Shown here: positions 16,241 through 24,700 of the stretch, piece by piece
Position numbering within the stretch: position 1 is the stretch's first letter
Layout of the letters: each line of letters begins with the position of its first letter
Source of the DNA: Winogradskyella algicola
GTDB lineage: Bacteria > Bacteroidota > Bacteroidia > Flavobacteriales > Flavobacteriaceae
Direction: 5' to 3'
Assembly (NCBI RefSeq): GCF_005869935.1
Contig: NZ_SZQF01000002.1
Span: forward strand, 62,001-126,000
Length of the DNA stretch: 64,000 nt
Program-made: the position numbers and the translations under genes
Notes under the pieces: generated by a model
The model's database searches: none
The model's input: the letters and a program-made list of their open reading frames with translations, nothing else
Told to the model about the DNA's origin: nothing

Positions 16241-16486
16241 ATGAAATTATCTTATTCTGTTTACATCCTAAAATGTTCAGACAATACCTATTACACTGGT
16301 TTCACTACAAATATCGATAATAGACTAAAAGCGCATAATAATAAGGAAGTCCTTTATACCAAAAGTCGACTTCCTATTAAATTAGTGAATCTCATAGAAT
16401 TTGAAAACAAACAAAAAGCTTATGACTTTGAACGTTATCTCAAAACTGGTTCTGGTATTGCTTTCAGAAACAAAAGGCTAGTTTAA
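16241..16486 (+). CDS. GIY-YIG domain protein (UPF0213/YhbQ-like)
   Basis: A single-domain GIY-YIG nuclease-fold protein of 81 residues. YSVYILKC (5-12) and YYTGFT (17-22) form the two-part signature in its VYxL...YxG form. R29 (NRLKAHN) is the conserved Arg, and a Glu in YDFERYLK falls where the metal-binding Glu is expected. Stand-alone members are common in Bacteroidota, where their DNA target is not established. It is unlinked to other genes, 137 bases after tmRNA. Confidence 0.88.
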   Translation: MKLSYSVYILKCSDNTYYTGFTTNIDNRLKAHNNKEVLYTKSRLPIKLVNLIEFENKQKAYDFERYLKTGSGIAFRNKRLV

Positions 16487-16574
16487 AATCTGTAAGAAAT
16501 TAATAAACACAACGACTATATTAATATCTTTATAAAAGCATATTATTAATTTAGAAAAGAAAGGAACCAACAGT

Positions 16575-17033
16575 ATGCTCACCTGGAAAGACATTATAAA
16601 TTTTGCAGTTAACGGTAACCCAACTCCAGATCAACGTGTTGAAAAATCGGATACAGAGTGGAAAGACCAATTAACACCAGAACAATACAGAATTACAAGA
16701 CAAAAGGGCACAGAACGACCTCACAGTGGCGCGCTTTGCACTACCTATGATGCTGGTAAATATAATTGTGTATGCTGTGGTACACCATTATTCGACTCAA
16801 CCATAAAGTTTAGCTCTGGCACTGGTTGGCCAAGTTTTACACAACCTATTAAGGAAAATGCTATTAAGTATGAAAAAGACGCGTCTTTTGGAATGGTACG
16901 TGTAGAGGTAATGTGCAATACTTGCGATGCGCATTTAGGTCATGTGTTTCCGGATGGTCCAGAACCAAGTGGTTTAAGGTATTGCATAAATTCAGAATCT
17001 ATGGTTTTAGAAAAAGAAAGTGTAAATGAGTAA
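16575..17033 (+). CDS. msrB: Peptide-methionine (R)-S-oxide reductase MsrB
   Basis: Reduces R-methionine sulfoxide in proteins. The 152 residues include zinc-binding pairs around Cys65/Cys68 and Cys114/Cys117 (CNTCDAHLGHVF), the SSGTGWPSFTQP substrate loop and the catalytic Cys137 in LRYCINS. It has no signal peptide, so it is cytoplasmic. The resolving Cys is likely Cys55 or another upstream Cys. It overlaps msrA by eight bases, so the pair is translationally coupled and repairs both stereoisomers. Confidence 0.96.
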   Translation: MLTWKDIINFAVNGNPTPDQRVEKSDTEWKDQLTPEQYRITRQKGTERPHSGALCTTYDAGKYNCVCCGTPLFDSTIKFSSGTGWPSFTQPIKENAIKYEKDASFGMVRVEVMCNTCDAHLGHVFPDGPEPSGLRYCINSESMVLEKESVNE

Positions 17034-17568
17034 GAACATACAGATTGCTACCGTTGGCGGTGGCTGCTTTTGGTGTACAGAAGCTGTTTTTGAAGAAGTA
17101 AAAGGTGTAGAAAAAGTAGTTTCGGGTTACATGGGAGGAACTGTTCCTGGCAGACCAACCTACAGAGAAGTTTGTTCAGGTTTAACAGGGCATGCTGAAG
17201 TGGTGCAGATTACATTTGATGCCAATGTAATTTCATTTCAAGATATACTACTAGTTTTTATGACAACGCATGACCCAACAACGTTAAATCAGCAAGGTGC
17301 AGATAGAGGTACGCAATACCGTTCTGTGATTTTTTATCATAATGAAGAACAGAAAAAAACTGCTAAACTCATTCTTAATGAATTAGCGGTTTATTTTGAA
17401 AAGCCTATAGTAACGGAAATTACTGAAGCTCAAACATTTTTTGAAGCCGAAAAAGAACATCAGGATTTCTATAAAAATAATCCTGATTATGGCTATTGTA
17501 CCTTTGTAATAGACCCTAAATTATCTAAATTACGTAAATTACATTCAGATAAATTAAAAGATGTTTAG
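17026..17568 (+). CDS. msrA: Peptide-methionine (S)-S-oxide reductase MsrA
   Basis: Reduces S-methionine sulfoxide. The 180 residues carry the GGGCFWCTEA active site with nucleophile Cys14, the YRSVIFYHNEEQ segment and EHQDFYKNNPDYGYC near the C-terminus. There is no signal peptide. It overlaps msrB upstream and the next small membrane gene by eight bases, an operon of three. Confidence 0.96.
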   Translation: MSKNIQIATVGGGCFWCTEAVFEEVKGVEKVVSGYMGGTVPGRPTYREVCSGLTGHAEVVQITFDANVISFQDILLVFMTTHDPTTLNQQGADRGTQYRSVIFYHNEEQKKTAKLILNELAVYFEKPIVTEITEAQTFFEAEKEHQDFYKNNPDYGYCTFVIDPKLSKLRKLHSDKLKDV

Positions 17569-17800
17569 AATATATCTTATAGGAATTGCCATACTTGTGA
17601 TTGCTATTTTAGCCAATGGCATTGTCTTAAAACTGGGTATAAAATCGTGGTACAGTTTTATTGATTTAATCTCAAGTGACGGATTCTCAGCCTTTAAATC
17701 CTTAACATTTATAGATGCATTATGGTTGTTCTTAGGCTACCCTATGGTTTTAGGCCTTGGTTATTGGATAGGTGACAAGTTTTACAATTTTATTTTTTAA
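17561..17800 (+). CDS. Small membrane protein coupled to msrA
   Basis: A 79-residue protein with two membrane spans (about 3-22 and 52-75) and an amphipathic link. The start overlaps the msrA end by eight bases, and its own end overlaps the convergent aldehyde dehydrogenase gene by eleven. I recognise no family, and its link to methionine sulfoxide repair is positional only. Confidence 0.65.
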   Translation: MFRIYLIGIAILVIAILANGIVLKLGIKSWYSFIDLISSDGFSAFKSLTFIDALWLFLGYPMVLGLGYWIGDKFYNFIF

Positions 17801-19151
17801 TATATACCGTTTTAGCATTCACAAATTCCATAATGCCTTCTTTAGAAAGTTCTCTTCCATAACCAGAAGCTTTTGTTCCACCAAAAGGTAATCTAGGGTC
17901 GGATTTTACAAGTTCGTTAATAAAGAATGCTCCATCAGCGATGTCTCCTATTCGTTTTTTGGCTTTATCTATGTTCTTGGTAAATACCATACTACCCAGA
18001 CCAAATCTAGATTTTGATGCCATGTCATATGCTTCATCTTCATCTTTAACTTTTATAATTGCAGCCACGGGACCAAAAACCTCTTCTTTAAAAACCGGCA
18101 TTTCTGCAGTGACATTTTCTAAAATTGTAGGTTGGTAGCGTGCATCTTCTCGTTTATTTCCATAAAGAACTTTAGCACCTTTGTCTAGAGATTTTTTCAC
18201 TTGTTCTCCTACATCTTCAGCCGAACCAACAGAAGCCATTGTTGCTATTTCTGTTTTTTTATCCATTGGGTTTCCTACGACATAAGATTCTACTTTAGCT
18301 TTAAATTTAGATAAGAACTCGCCATAAATATCCTCAACAACTATAAAGCGCTTGGCTGCAATACAACTCTGACCAGCGTTTTGCATACGTGCCCAAGCCA
18401 TAGTCTCTATATGCTTATCTAAATCTGCATCCTTAAGAACGATGCAGGCATTGTTTCCACCAAGTTCTAAAACTACTTTCTTTAGATTTTTACCTGCTAT
18501 TTCAGCAATTTTGCGACCTACCCCTTCGCTTCCGGTAAGACTTACAGCCTTTACAATATCATCGCTTATAATAGTTTCAATCTGACTGTGCGAAACCAAT
18601 AAGGTTTGGAAACAACCTTCAGGAAAACCTGCATCTTCAAACAGCTTCTGAATTTCTAAAGCACACTGCGTGGTACTTGACGCGTGTTTTAACAGCGCTG
18701 TGTTACCAGCCATTAGTGTTGGTGCTGCAAAACGCATAACTTGCCAAAACGGATAATTCCAAGGCATAATTGCTAAAATAACTCCCAACGGATCGTAACT
18801 AATAAAGCTTTCTTCAGCTTCTGTTTCTATTAATTGATCAGCTAAAAAGTCTTCGGCATTTTTAGCATAAAAGTCACATACCCAAGCGCACTTTTCGATT
18901 TCAGAAATACCTTGGGTTATCGGTTTACCCATTTCTTTAGCCATTAGTTTGGCATAGGTTTCTTTTCGTTCTATTAAAAGTTCTGCAACTTTATACATTA
19001 GGCTGCACCTATCTTGAATTTCAGTTGTTTTCCAACTTTGAAATTGCTTATCTGCAAGATTTAACTTCTGTTTTAAATCGGCATCACCAATTAGATTATA
19101 TGTTTTTAATTCTTCTTGCGTGTACGGATTTATGGTTGTTATTGTGCTCAT
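17790..19151 (-). CDS. NAD(P)-dependent succinate-semialdehyde dehydrogenase-like aldehyde dehydrogenase
   Basis: ATG 19151 (MSTITTINPYTQEELK) gives 453 residues, and the 15-residue extension upstream is not family-like. The aldehyde dehydrogenase core is clear: AIMPWNYPFWQVMRFAAP, SLTGSEGVGRKIAEIAGKNLKKVVLELGGNN with the general base Glu, and GQSCIAAKRFIV with the catalytic Cys. The short N-terminus and the sequence NPYTQEE are typical of the short succinate-semialdehyde dehydrogenase group (Sad/GabD-like). It would oxidise succinate semialdehyde to succinate, though other aldehydes are possible. No GABA aminotransferase is nearby. Confidence 0.88.
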   Translation of the reverse strand: MSTITTINPYTQEELKTYNLIGDADLKQKLNLADKQFQSWKTTEIQDRCSLMYKVAELLIERKETYAKLMAKEMGKPITQGISEIEKCAWVCDFYAKNAEDFLADQLIETEAEESFISYDPLGVILAIMPWNYPFWQVMRFAAPTLMAGNTALLKHASSTTQCALEIQKLFEDAGFPEGCFQTLLVSHSQIETIISDDIVKAVSLTGSEGVGRKIAEIAGKNLKKVVLELGGNNACIVLKDADLDKHIETMAWARMQNAGQSCIAAKRFIVVEDIYGEFLSKFKAKVESYVVGNPMDKKTEIATMASVGSAEDVGEQVKKSLDKGAKVLYGNKREDARYQPTILENVTAEMPVFKEEVFGPVAAIIKVKDEDEAYDMASKSRFGLGSMVFTKNIDKAKKRIGDIADGAFFINELVKSDPRLPFGGTKASGYGRELSKEGIMEFVNAKTVYIKK

Positions 19152-19247
19152 AATTTTCTTTTTAAAATAAGAGATTTTTGAATTCTTAAAGCACAAACTC
19201 TGACATTTAGTATAACTTTAGTATTTTGAAAGCTAAATGTTAATTAA

Positions 19248-19976
19248 ATGGAAAAAACGGTTTCTGAAGCTATAGCGTATAGAAGATCTACACGTGTATA
19301 TAAAGATGAAGTTATTGATACAAACAAGGTAAAACAGTGCTTGGTTAATGCTTCTTTAGCACCTACAAGCAGTAATCTTCAACTTTGGGAATTTTATCAT
19401 ATCACTAATAAAGATGTATTGGAAAAATTAGCTAAAGCTTGTTTTAACCAAAGTGCAGCAAAAACAGCGCAGCAATTAGTTGTTGTGATTACCAGAAAAG
19501 ATCTATGGAGACAACGCGCTAAGGCCAATGTTGCCTTTTTAAATAAGGTATATGATAAAGAAAATCTAACTGAACGAGAATCAAAACGAAAAAAGATGGC
19601 TACCAACTATTACAAGAAATTAATACCAACAGTTTATGCTGACTTTTTTGGTGTTCTTGGAATTCTAAAATATATCATCTTTCAGATTGTTGGACTTTTT
19701 AAACCTATTTACAGGCAAGTTAGACAAAGCGATATGCGTATTGTAGCACATAAAAGTGCTGGTTTAGCTGCTCAAAATTTTATGACTAGTATGGCTGCTA
19801 TCGGTTATGATACCTGCCCTATGGAAGGTAGTGACACACTTAGAGTAAAACGTATCTTAAATCTTCCTAGAGGTGCTGAAATCAACATGATTATTGGCTG
19901 CGGCATTAGAGACGACAAAGGCATCTACGGTCCTCGTTTTAGAGTTCCGTTTGAAGATGTTTATTTTGAAGTATAA
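19248..19976 (+). CDS. Nitroreductase family flavoprotein
   Basis: A 242-residue FMN-dependent oxidoreductase fold. RRSTRVYKDEVID at 12-25 holds the FMN-phosphate Arg/Ser residues, LAPTSSNLQLWEFY the second FMN site, and AGLAAQNFMTSMAAIGYDTCPMEG the third. The insert of about 35 residues around YADFFGVLGILKYIIFQIVGLFKPIYRQV is hydrophobic and unusual for small nitroreductases. Members reduce nitroaromatics, quinones or enones with NAD(P)H. The substrate is unknown. It diverges from the aldehyde dehydrogenase gene. Confidence 0.88.
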   Translation: MEKTVSEAIAYRRSTRVYKDEVIDTNKVKQCLVNASLAPTSSNLQLWEFYHITNKDVLEKLAKACFNQSAAKTAQQLVVVITRKDLWRQRAKANVAFLNKVYDKENLTERESKRKKMATNYYKKLIPTVYADFFGVLGILKYIIFQIVGLFKPIYRQVRQSDMRIVAHKSAGLAAQNFMTSMAAIGYDTCPMEGSDTLRVKRILNLPRGAEINMIIGCGIRDDKGIYGPRFRVPFEDVYFEV

Positions 19977-19979
19977 TTA

Positions 19980-21956
19980 CTACTTCCTAAAATTCTCTAA
20001 ACCGGTTTTTAACCATTCGTAATAAGCATCTGCATCTGGCTCGTATGCTTTTGTAGAATTTAGCAATTCAAAATTATGATCTAGTAATGCGTAATATGGC
20101 TGAGAGTTGTTCTTAAAATTAATAGTTTGTAGTGTTTGCCACTTGTCACCAACAGTTTCTATTTCTTTTACAGTCCCATTACTTCTTAAGTATTGAAATT
20201 GCTCATCTTCTGGTAGTTTCTTTTTATCATCCACATAAAGCGAAATGATAACATAGTCTTCCATTAAAATATCATACACTTGGGATGTACTCCAAACTTG
20301 TTCTTCCATTTTACGGCAATTTACACAAGCCCAACCTGTAAAGTCTAATAAAATTGGTTTGTTTTCTGCCTTAGCTAATGCCAAACCACTCTCTAAATCT
20401 TTATCGCAATTAAGGTCTAGAGGACACTCTGATGTTTTTTCATAAATACTATAAAACATTGGTGGAGGAAAACCACTTAGCAGCTTCAAATTCGCCCATT
20501 TTGTATTGGTTAATCCCGGTACTAAGTAAATGACAAAAGCTATTACTAAAAACGCTGTAGTTAATCTTCCTTTACTCAATTTTTGCAAAGAACCATCATG
20601 TGGAAACTTAATTTTTCCAAATAGATACAAGGACAATCCTATGCCTATTATTATCCAAATTCCGATAAATATTTCACGTTTTAAAAGTCCCCAATGTTGA
20701 ACTAAATCTGCATTAGATAAAAATTTAAGTGCTAATGCCAATTCTATAAATCCTAAAACAACTTTGACGGTATTTAACCAACCACCAGATTTTGGTAAAG
20801 AATTTAACCACTTTGGAAACATTGCAAAAAGCGTAAAAGGTAAAGCTAAGGCTAAACCAAAACCACTCATTCCCATGGTAAGTTGAGTTGCACCACCATC
20901 TGCTGTTAATGAGCTACCCAAAAGCGTTCCTAAGATTGGACCTGTACACGAAAATGACACAATTGCAAGTGTTAGCGCCATAAAAAAGATACCGATAAAA
21001 CCTCCAATTTTATTTGCTCTACTATCCATAGCAGCACTCCATGATTGTGGTAGGGTTAATTCGTAGTATCCAAAAAAGGAAAAAGCAAATCCAATAAAAA
21101 TAGCGAAGAAGATAAGATTAAGCGTAACGTTTGTTGAAATGTTATTCAAAATTCCAGGATCTAAAGTATCTAGTAAATGAAATGGAATACTTAACAGAGC
21201 ATAGATTAAAAAGATGAAGAATCCATATAATAACGAGTTGAACAAGCCCTTTTTTGGGTCACCTGCACTTTTTGTAAAAAATGAAACCGTTAAAGGAATC
21301 ATAGGAAATACACATGGAGTCAACAAGGCTATTAAACCTCCTATAAAACCAAGAAAGAAAATTGATAGATTACTTTTCTCTTCAATAACTTCCGCTTTGT
21401 AATTATCCCAACCCGTTACGTTTAGGTTAAGACCTTCTGATAGCTGTTTACTTTTTTCGTCAATAACAATGTCTTCTTTAACGATTTCTGAACCATCTAA
21501 AGAAAAATTAAATAGAAAATCACTAGGTATACATTTTGAATCATCACAGGTTTGATAATCTACCTTGACGTCAATCTGTTTTAAGTCTTTATTAATTAGG
21601 CTTACTCTTTGCTTAAAAATAACCTCGTCTTTAAACTTTTTTACTTCTTCTTGAAAAATCTTATCATAAATTGTTGGCACATCTGGTTCGGAGGTTTTTC
21701 CTTCTAATTGATAGTTACCTTCAACATTTTGAAATTCAAAATAGGTTGTTGGAGCAAAGCTTTCTTCAGATGGTTGCTCTTGTGAGTAGATATACCAACC
21801 TTTATCTACATTGGCTTTAAAAATTAGTATAAATTCTGTGTCAGAAACTTTTTCAACTTCATAATCCCATTTAACAGGTTCTAATTCCTGAGAAAATAAA
21901 TTGAATGAAAAAAATAAGGATAGTAGGCTAAATAGAAAGACTTTTTTTGCTGTCAT
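19980..21956 (-). CDS. dsbD: Thiol:disulfide interchange protein DsbD
   Basis: Carries electrons from cytoplasmic thioredoxin to periplasmic thiol proteins. ATG 21956 gives 658 residues; the earlier ATG at 21977 would lie in the promoter box. The order is a signal peptide (MTAKKVFLFSLLSLFFSFNLFSQ), an N-terminal DsbD-alpha-like beta domain with DSKCIPS, an eight-span CcdA-like core with the redox cysteines in TPCVFPMIPLTV and SCTGPILG, and a C-terminal thioredoxin domain with CVNC. A block of redoxin, TlpA and rhodanese genes follows upstream on the same strand and likely contains its clients. Confidence 0.93.
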   Translation of the reverse strand: MTAKKVFLFSLLSLFFSFNLFSQELEPVKWDYEVEKVSDTEFILIFKANVDKGWYIYSQEQPSEESFAPTTYFEFQNVEGNYQLEGKTSEPDVPTIYDKIFQEEVKKFKDEVIFKQRVSLINKDLKQIDVKVDYQTCDDSKCIPSDFLFNFSLDGSEIVKEDIVIDEKSKQLSEGLNLNVTGWDNYKAEVIEEKSNLSIFFLGFIGGLIALLTPCVFPMIPLTVSFFTKSAGDPKKGLFNSLLYGFFIFLIYALLSIPFHLLDTLDPGILNNISTNVTLNLIFFAIFIGFAFSFFGYYELTLPQSWSAAMDSRANKIGGFIGIFFMALTLAIVSFSCTGPILGTLLGSSLTADGGATQLTMGMSGFGLALALPFTLFAMFPKWLNSLPKSGGWLNTVKVVLGFIELALALKFLSNADLVQHWGLLKREIFIGIWIIIGIGLSLYLFGKIKFPHDGSLQKLSKGRLTTAFLVIAFVIYLVPGLTNTKWANLKLLSGFPPPMFYSIYEKTSECPLDLNCDKDLESGLALAKAENKPILLDFTGWACVNCRKMEEQVWSTSQVYDILMEDYVIISLYVDDKKKLPEDEQFQYLRSNGTVKEIETVGDKWQTLQTINFKNNSQPYYALLDHNFELLNSTKAYEPDADAYYEWLKTGLENFRK

Positions 21957-21974
21957 AAATAAAGCATTAATAGG

Positions 21975-21982
21975 CAAATGTA
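21975..21982 (-). promoter_or_regulatory. -7 promoter box of dsbD
   Basis: TACATTTG on the minus strand, 18 bases before the chosen ATG at 21956. It decides against the ATG at 21977. Confidence 0.6.
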
Positions 21983-22053
21983 AACTTTGCGCTTTTATTT
22001 TTTCTTAAGAGTCGTCTAATTTATAAAAACCTTAAGAATTATGACCAAGGAAT

Positions 22054-22087
22054 AAAAAAAACCGAACAAATGTTCGGTTTTAATTTT
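22054..22087 (-). terminator. Terminator after rhodanese lipoprotein gene
   Basis: AAAACCGAACA (22058-22068) and TGTTCGGTTTT (22071-22081) form a near-perfect palindrome followed by T8 on the minus strand. It separates the rhodanese gene from dsbD. Confidence 0.8.
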
Positions 22088-22503
22088 TATGACTTTACTT
22101 CAATCTTTAGTTTATCTGAATGCTTCCATTTTGAAAGTCCACCTTCTAAATCATAAATTTTCTGAAAGCCAGCATCTTTAAGTTTTCGCGCACATTTTGC
22201 ACTTCTTACACCACCTTTACAATATAAAATTACAGGTTTTGCTTTATCTAATTTTGCTATGTCTTCTTCAAAAGTAGGAGAATTATAATCTATATTTTGA
22301 GAATTAGCTATGCGCTCTTCTTCATGCTCTTTTGGAGTACGAACATCTACTAATTGCACATCTTCTAACTCTAGTATAGATTGCATCTCTTCTGCGGTTA
22401 CAAGTTTTACCTCAGCATCTTCTATTTTGCTGTCCACGCAGCTCGTACCAAAACTAACAGCCATTAACAAACAGCCTATTATTACTAATCTTTTCATATG
22501 CAA
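22087..22503 (-). CDS. Rhodanese-domain lipoprotein
   Basis: The 138-residue protein has a lipoprotein signal peptide ending GTSC (about residue 22). The single rhodanese domain has LVDVRTPKEHEEERI and the active loop YCKGGVRSAKCARKL, whose Cys is the sulfur-accepting nucleophile, followed by GFQKIYDLEGGLSKW. It is probably a periplasmic sulfurtransferase. The start at MHMKR is ambiguous by two codons (ATG at 22503 or 22497). A second, cytoplasmic rhodanese gene lies 24 bases upstream. Confidence 0.9.
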   Translation of the reverse strand: MHMKRLVIIGCLLMAVSFGTSCVDSKIEDAEVKLVTAEEMQSILELEDVQLVDVRTPKEHEEERIANSQNIDYNSPTFEEDIAKLDKAKPVILYCKGGVRSAKCARKLKDAGFQKIYDLEGGLSKWKHSDKLKIEVKS

Positions 22504-22526
22504 ACAGCTTTTTTAGATTAATTTTA

Positions 22527-22850
22527 TTACTTAAAGGTTACCTCGCCTTGCCAATCTGTGATACCTCCAACCAAATTATAAGCATTTTTAAAACCCAATT
22601 GATTCATTATGGCACATGCTTGTGCGCTCCTACCTCCAGATTTACAGTATACATAATAATTCTTGGATTTATCTAATTGATCTATTTCATGGATAAAACC
22701 TTGACCTCTGTATATGTCTATATGAATAGCATTTGGGATAATGCCTTCATTAACTTCGTCTTGCGTTCTAACATCTAAAACAACAGAATTATTGTCTTCC
22801 TCTAGTTGTTTTGTCCAATCTTTTTGAGATAAATTCAATTTTTTTAGCAA
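22527..22850 (-). CDS. Rhodanese-like protein
   Basis: A 107-residue stand-alone rhodanese domain without a signal peptide: VVLDVRTQDEVNEGIIPNAIHIDI, then the active loop YCKSGGRSAQACAIM with the nucleophilic Cys, then GFKNAYNLVGGITDWQG. It may accept sulfane sulfur in the cytoplasm. It precedes the lipoprotein rhodanese on the same strand and probably shares its transcript. Confidence 0.9.
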   Translation of the reverse strand: MLKKLNLSQKDWTKQLEEDNNSVVLDVRTQDEVNEGIIPNAIHIDIYRGQGFIHEIDQLDKSKNYYVYCKSGGRSAQACAIMNQLGFKNAYNLVGGITDWQGEVTFK

Positions 22851-22894
22851 TTTTGATTAGACAAAATTAACATTTCCTTATGATATAGACGTAA

Positions 22895-22926
22895 AAAAAT
22901 CCGAAGTGTTACAACTTCGGATTTAA
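22895..22926 (-). terminator. Terminator of the tlpA-redoxin operon
   Basis: AAATCCGAAGT and ACTTCGGATTT arms, then T7 on the minus strand. It lies between the redoxin gene and the rhodanese pair. Confidence 0.8.
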
Positions 22927-22966
22927 TTTTAACATATTTTCTGTTTTTTTTACAGTTCTATTATAC

Positions 22967-23578
22967 CTAAACTTTTATGGTACAACCAATTGCGCGTGTT
23001 TCTTTAACTTCAATTTCTTTACCTTGTAATAAAGCGTCTACAGCATTTTCTACATACTTAGTTTTTACTGCACTAGCATCTTTATAATTGTCATCTATAG
23101 CACCAATGTACTTAACAATATTTCCTTTTTTAGTTTTTTCTAATAAATATACATGTGGTGTTTTTGTAGCACCATATTGCGGATATATTTTTTGACCCTT
23201 ATCCATTAAGTACGGAAAGGTAAATCCTTTTGCTTTTGCTCTTGCCTTCATAGCTTCCATATTGTCACCAGGTTTTACATCTGTGTTGTTTGGCATAATT
23301 GCAATTACAGGATAACCTTTAGATGCATATTTTTTATTTAGAGCTTCTACTCTATCTTCATAAGCTACAGCATATGGACAAGTGTTACAAGTAAAAACTA
23401 CAATAAAACCTTTTGCGTCTTTAAAATCTGACAAAGACACCATTTTACCGTCAATATTTTCTAAACTAAAATCGGTGGCAACATCACCAATTTTATAACC
23501 ACCTTCTTCTGTGGTTAAAGATAAAGCAGATAGTGTAAGCGTTAACACCATTACTGCAAGTAATTTTAGTGTATTCAT
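22967..23578 (-). CDS. Secreted redoxin (thioredoxin-like)
   Basis: The 203-residue protein has a signal peptide (MNTLKLLAVMVLTLTLSALS). The redoxin domain shows GKMVSLSDFKDAKGFIVVFTCNTCPYAVAYEDRV with a CxxC redox pair, then IIAIMPNNTDVKPGDNMEAMKARAKAKGFTFPYLMDKGQKIYPQYGATKTPHVYLL containing the cis-Pro. It resembles the AhpC/TSA-related redoxins. It is likely a periplasmic thiol reductase or peroxidase reduced by DsbD. It starts eight bases after the TlpA gene. Confidence 0.88.
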   Translation of the reverse strand: MNTLKLLAVMVLTLTLSALSLTTEEGGYKIGDVATDFSLENIDGKMVSLSDFKDAKGFIVVFTCNTCPYAVAYEDRVEALNKKYASKGYPVIAIMPNNTDVKPGDNMEAMKARAKAKGFTFPYLMDKGQKIYPQYGATKTPHVYLLEKTKKGNIVKYIGAIDDNYKDASAVKTKYVENAVDALLQGKEIEVKETRAIGCTIKV

Positions 23579-23585
23579 AGTCTTA

Positions 23586-24134
23586 TTAATTTAAAAATTG
23601 TTTTAGTTCTGTTTCTAATTCTTCTTTAGTGAACGACCTTTCATAAAACAGTCGTTTTTCTTTATTATAGATTATTGTAGCTGGTATAGCACCAGACCAG
23701 TCTTTATGAATTGCAGGTATCCACTTATTTTGATCTACATCATCAAAGGCTACAACTTCTGACTGTAAATCTCTTTTCGCAATAAATGGTATCAATTTAG
23801 ATTCATAATTCCTCGGAAAATCTAAGCTTACTAAAAGCACCTCTACATTTTTATCTTTATACTCTTGGTTAATTTCTTCAAAAAATGGTAATTCTTTTAC
23901 ACAAGGAGCACACCAAGTTGCCCAAAAGTTAACCACATGTACTTTATCGTCGCTTTTATTGATTAATGGTTCTAAGCCATCGTAGTCATAAATTTCTAAA
24001 TCAAAATCTACAGTGTTCTTGGTTTTCTTTTCTGTAATTAAAACACTCTTAGATTTATCTGATAAACTTACATCCTTGTCCTTGTTCTTACAAGAACAAA
24101 TAATTAAAAGAGATAATATGATTAATCGCTTCAT
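23586..24134 (-). CDS. TlpA-family thiol-disulfide reductase lipoprotein
   Basis: The 182-residue protein begins with a lipoprotein-type signal (MKRLIILSLLIICSC, Cys13 or Cys15). The thioredoxin fold has VHVVNFWATWCAPCVKELPFFEEINQEYK with the WCAPC redox site, and SGAIPATIIYNK as the cis-Pro loop. It probably reduces periplasmic disulfides, fed by DsbD, for example in cytochrome c maturation. It is the first gene of a two-gene operon with the redoxin and diverges from marR. Confidence 0.92.
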   Translation of the reverse strand: MKRLIILSLLIICSCKNKDKDVSLSDKSKSVLITEKKTKNTVDFDLEIYDYDGLEPLINKSDDKVHVVNFWATWCAPCVKELPFFEEINQEYKDKNVEVLLVSLDFPRNYESKLIPFIAKRDLQSEVVAFDDVDQNKWIPAIHKDWSGAIPATIIYNKEKRLFYERSFTKEELETELKQFLN

Positions 24135-24188
24135 TTTATAAAGTTATTAATAGAATTATTTAAGATTGAATAATTAACAAAATATTAA

Positions 24189-24218
24189 TTGTAAATATAA
24201 AACAAGACCATATATTTG
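24189..24218 (+). promoter_or_regulatory. Promoter of marR-yceI (TTG-N19-TATATTTG)
   Basis: TTG at 24189-24191 and TATATTTG at 24211-24218 are separated by 19 bases, a full match to the Bacteroidota promoter. Confidence 0.75.
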
Positions 24219-24219
24219 T

Positions 24220-24238
24220 ATATACAATTATTGTATAT
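24220..24238. promoter_or_regulatory. Probable MarR operator over the marR start codon
   Basis: ATATACAATTATTGTATAT is a perfect 8-bp inverted repeat with a TTA spacer. It begins right after the -7 box and ends inside the ATG at 24237, so a bound MarR dimer would block the transcription start of its own operon. Confidence 0.65.
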
Positions 24239-24695
24239 GGAAGAGTTAAAAAAAATATTAAAATCTAACGCAGATATACCTTTAGCCAAAGCAAGTATTA
24301 TTAATATTTTTCACACATCCATGTGGATTAAAGACGAAATTCTACTACAATTAAAACCTTATGATTTATCTATAGAACAATTTAATGTTTTAAGGATACT
24401 GAGAGGTCAAAAGGGAAATCCTATCAATCTTCAAGACATTCAAGAACGCATGGTTAGTAAAATGAGTAATACAACACGATTGGTAGATAAGCTTATAAAA
24501 AAGGGATTTGTAGATCGTAATATATGCCCAACCAATCGTAGAAAGGTTGAAATAATAATTACAAAAAACGGCCTAAATGCTTTAAAAGAAGTTGATCCAA
24601 TTGTAGAGGCTACTGAAAACAAGTTAACCAATAATCTTACACACGAAGAACTAGAACAATTAAATAAACTTTTAATAAAACTTAAAAACAAATAA
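24237..24695 (+). CDS. MarR-family transcriptional regulator
   Basis: ATG 24237 (MEELKKILKSNADIP) gives 152 residues; the 7-residue extension upstream would begin in the promoter. The MarR layout is clear: dimerisation helix IINIFHTSMWIKDEILLQLKPYDLSIEQFNVLRILR, winged HTH with LQDIQERMVSKMSNTTRLVDKLIKKGFVDRNICPTNRRKVEIIITKNG, then C-terminal helix LTHEELEQLNKLLIKLK. It is probably autoregulatory through the palindrome at 24220-24238. yceI follows after five bases. The signal (oxidant, phenolic, lipid) is unknown. A single Cys in the wing (RNICPTNRR) could be redox-sensing. Confidence 0.92.
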   Translation: MEELKKILKSNADIPLAKASIINIFHTSMWIKDEILLQLKPYDLSIEQFNVLRILRGQKGNPINLQDIQERMVSKMSNTTRLVDKLIKKGFVDRNICPTNRRKVEIIITKNGLNALKEVDPIVEATENKLTNNLTHEELEQLNKLLIKLKNK

Positions 24696-24700
24696 TTATT

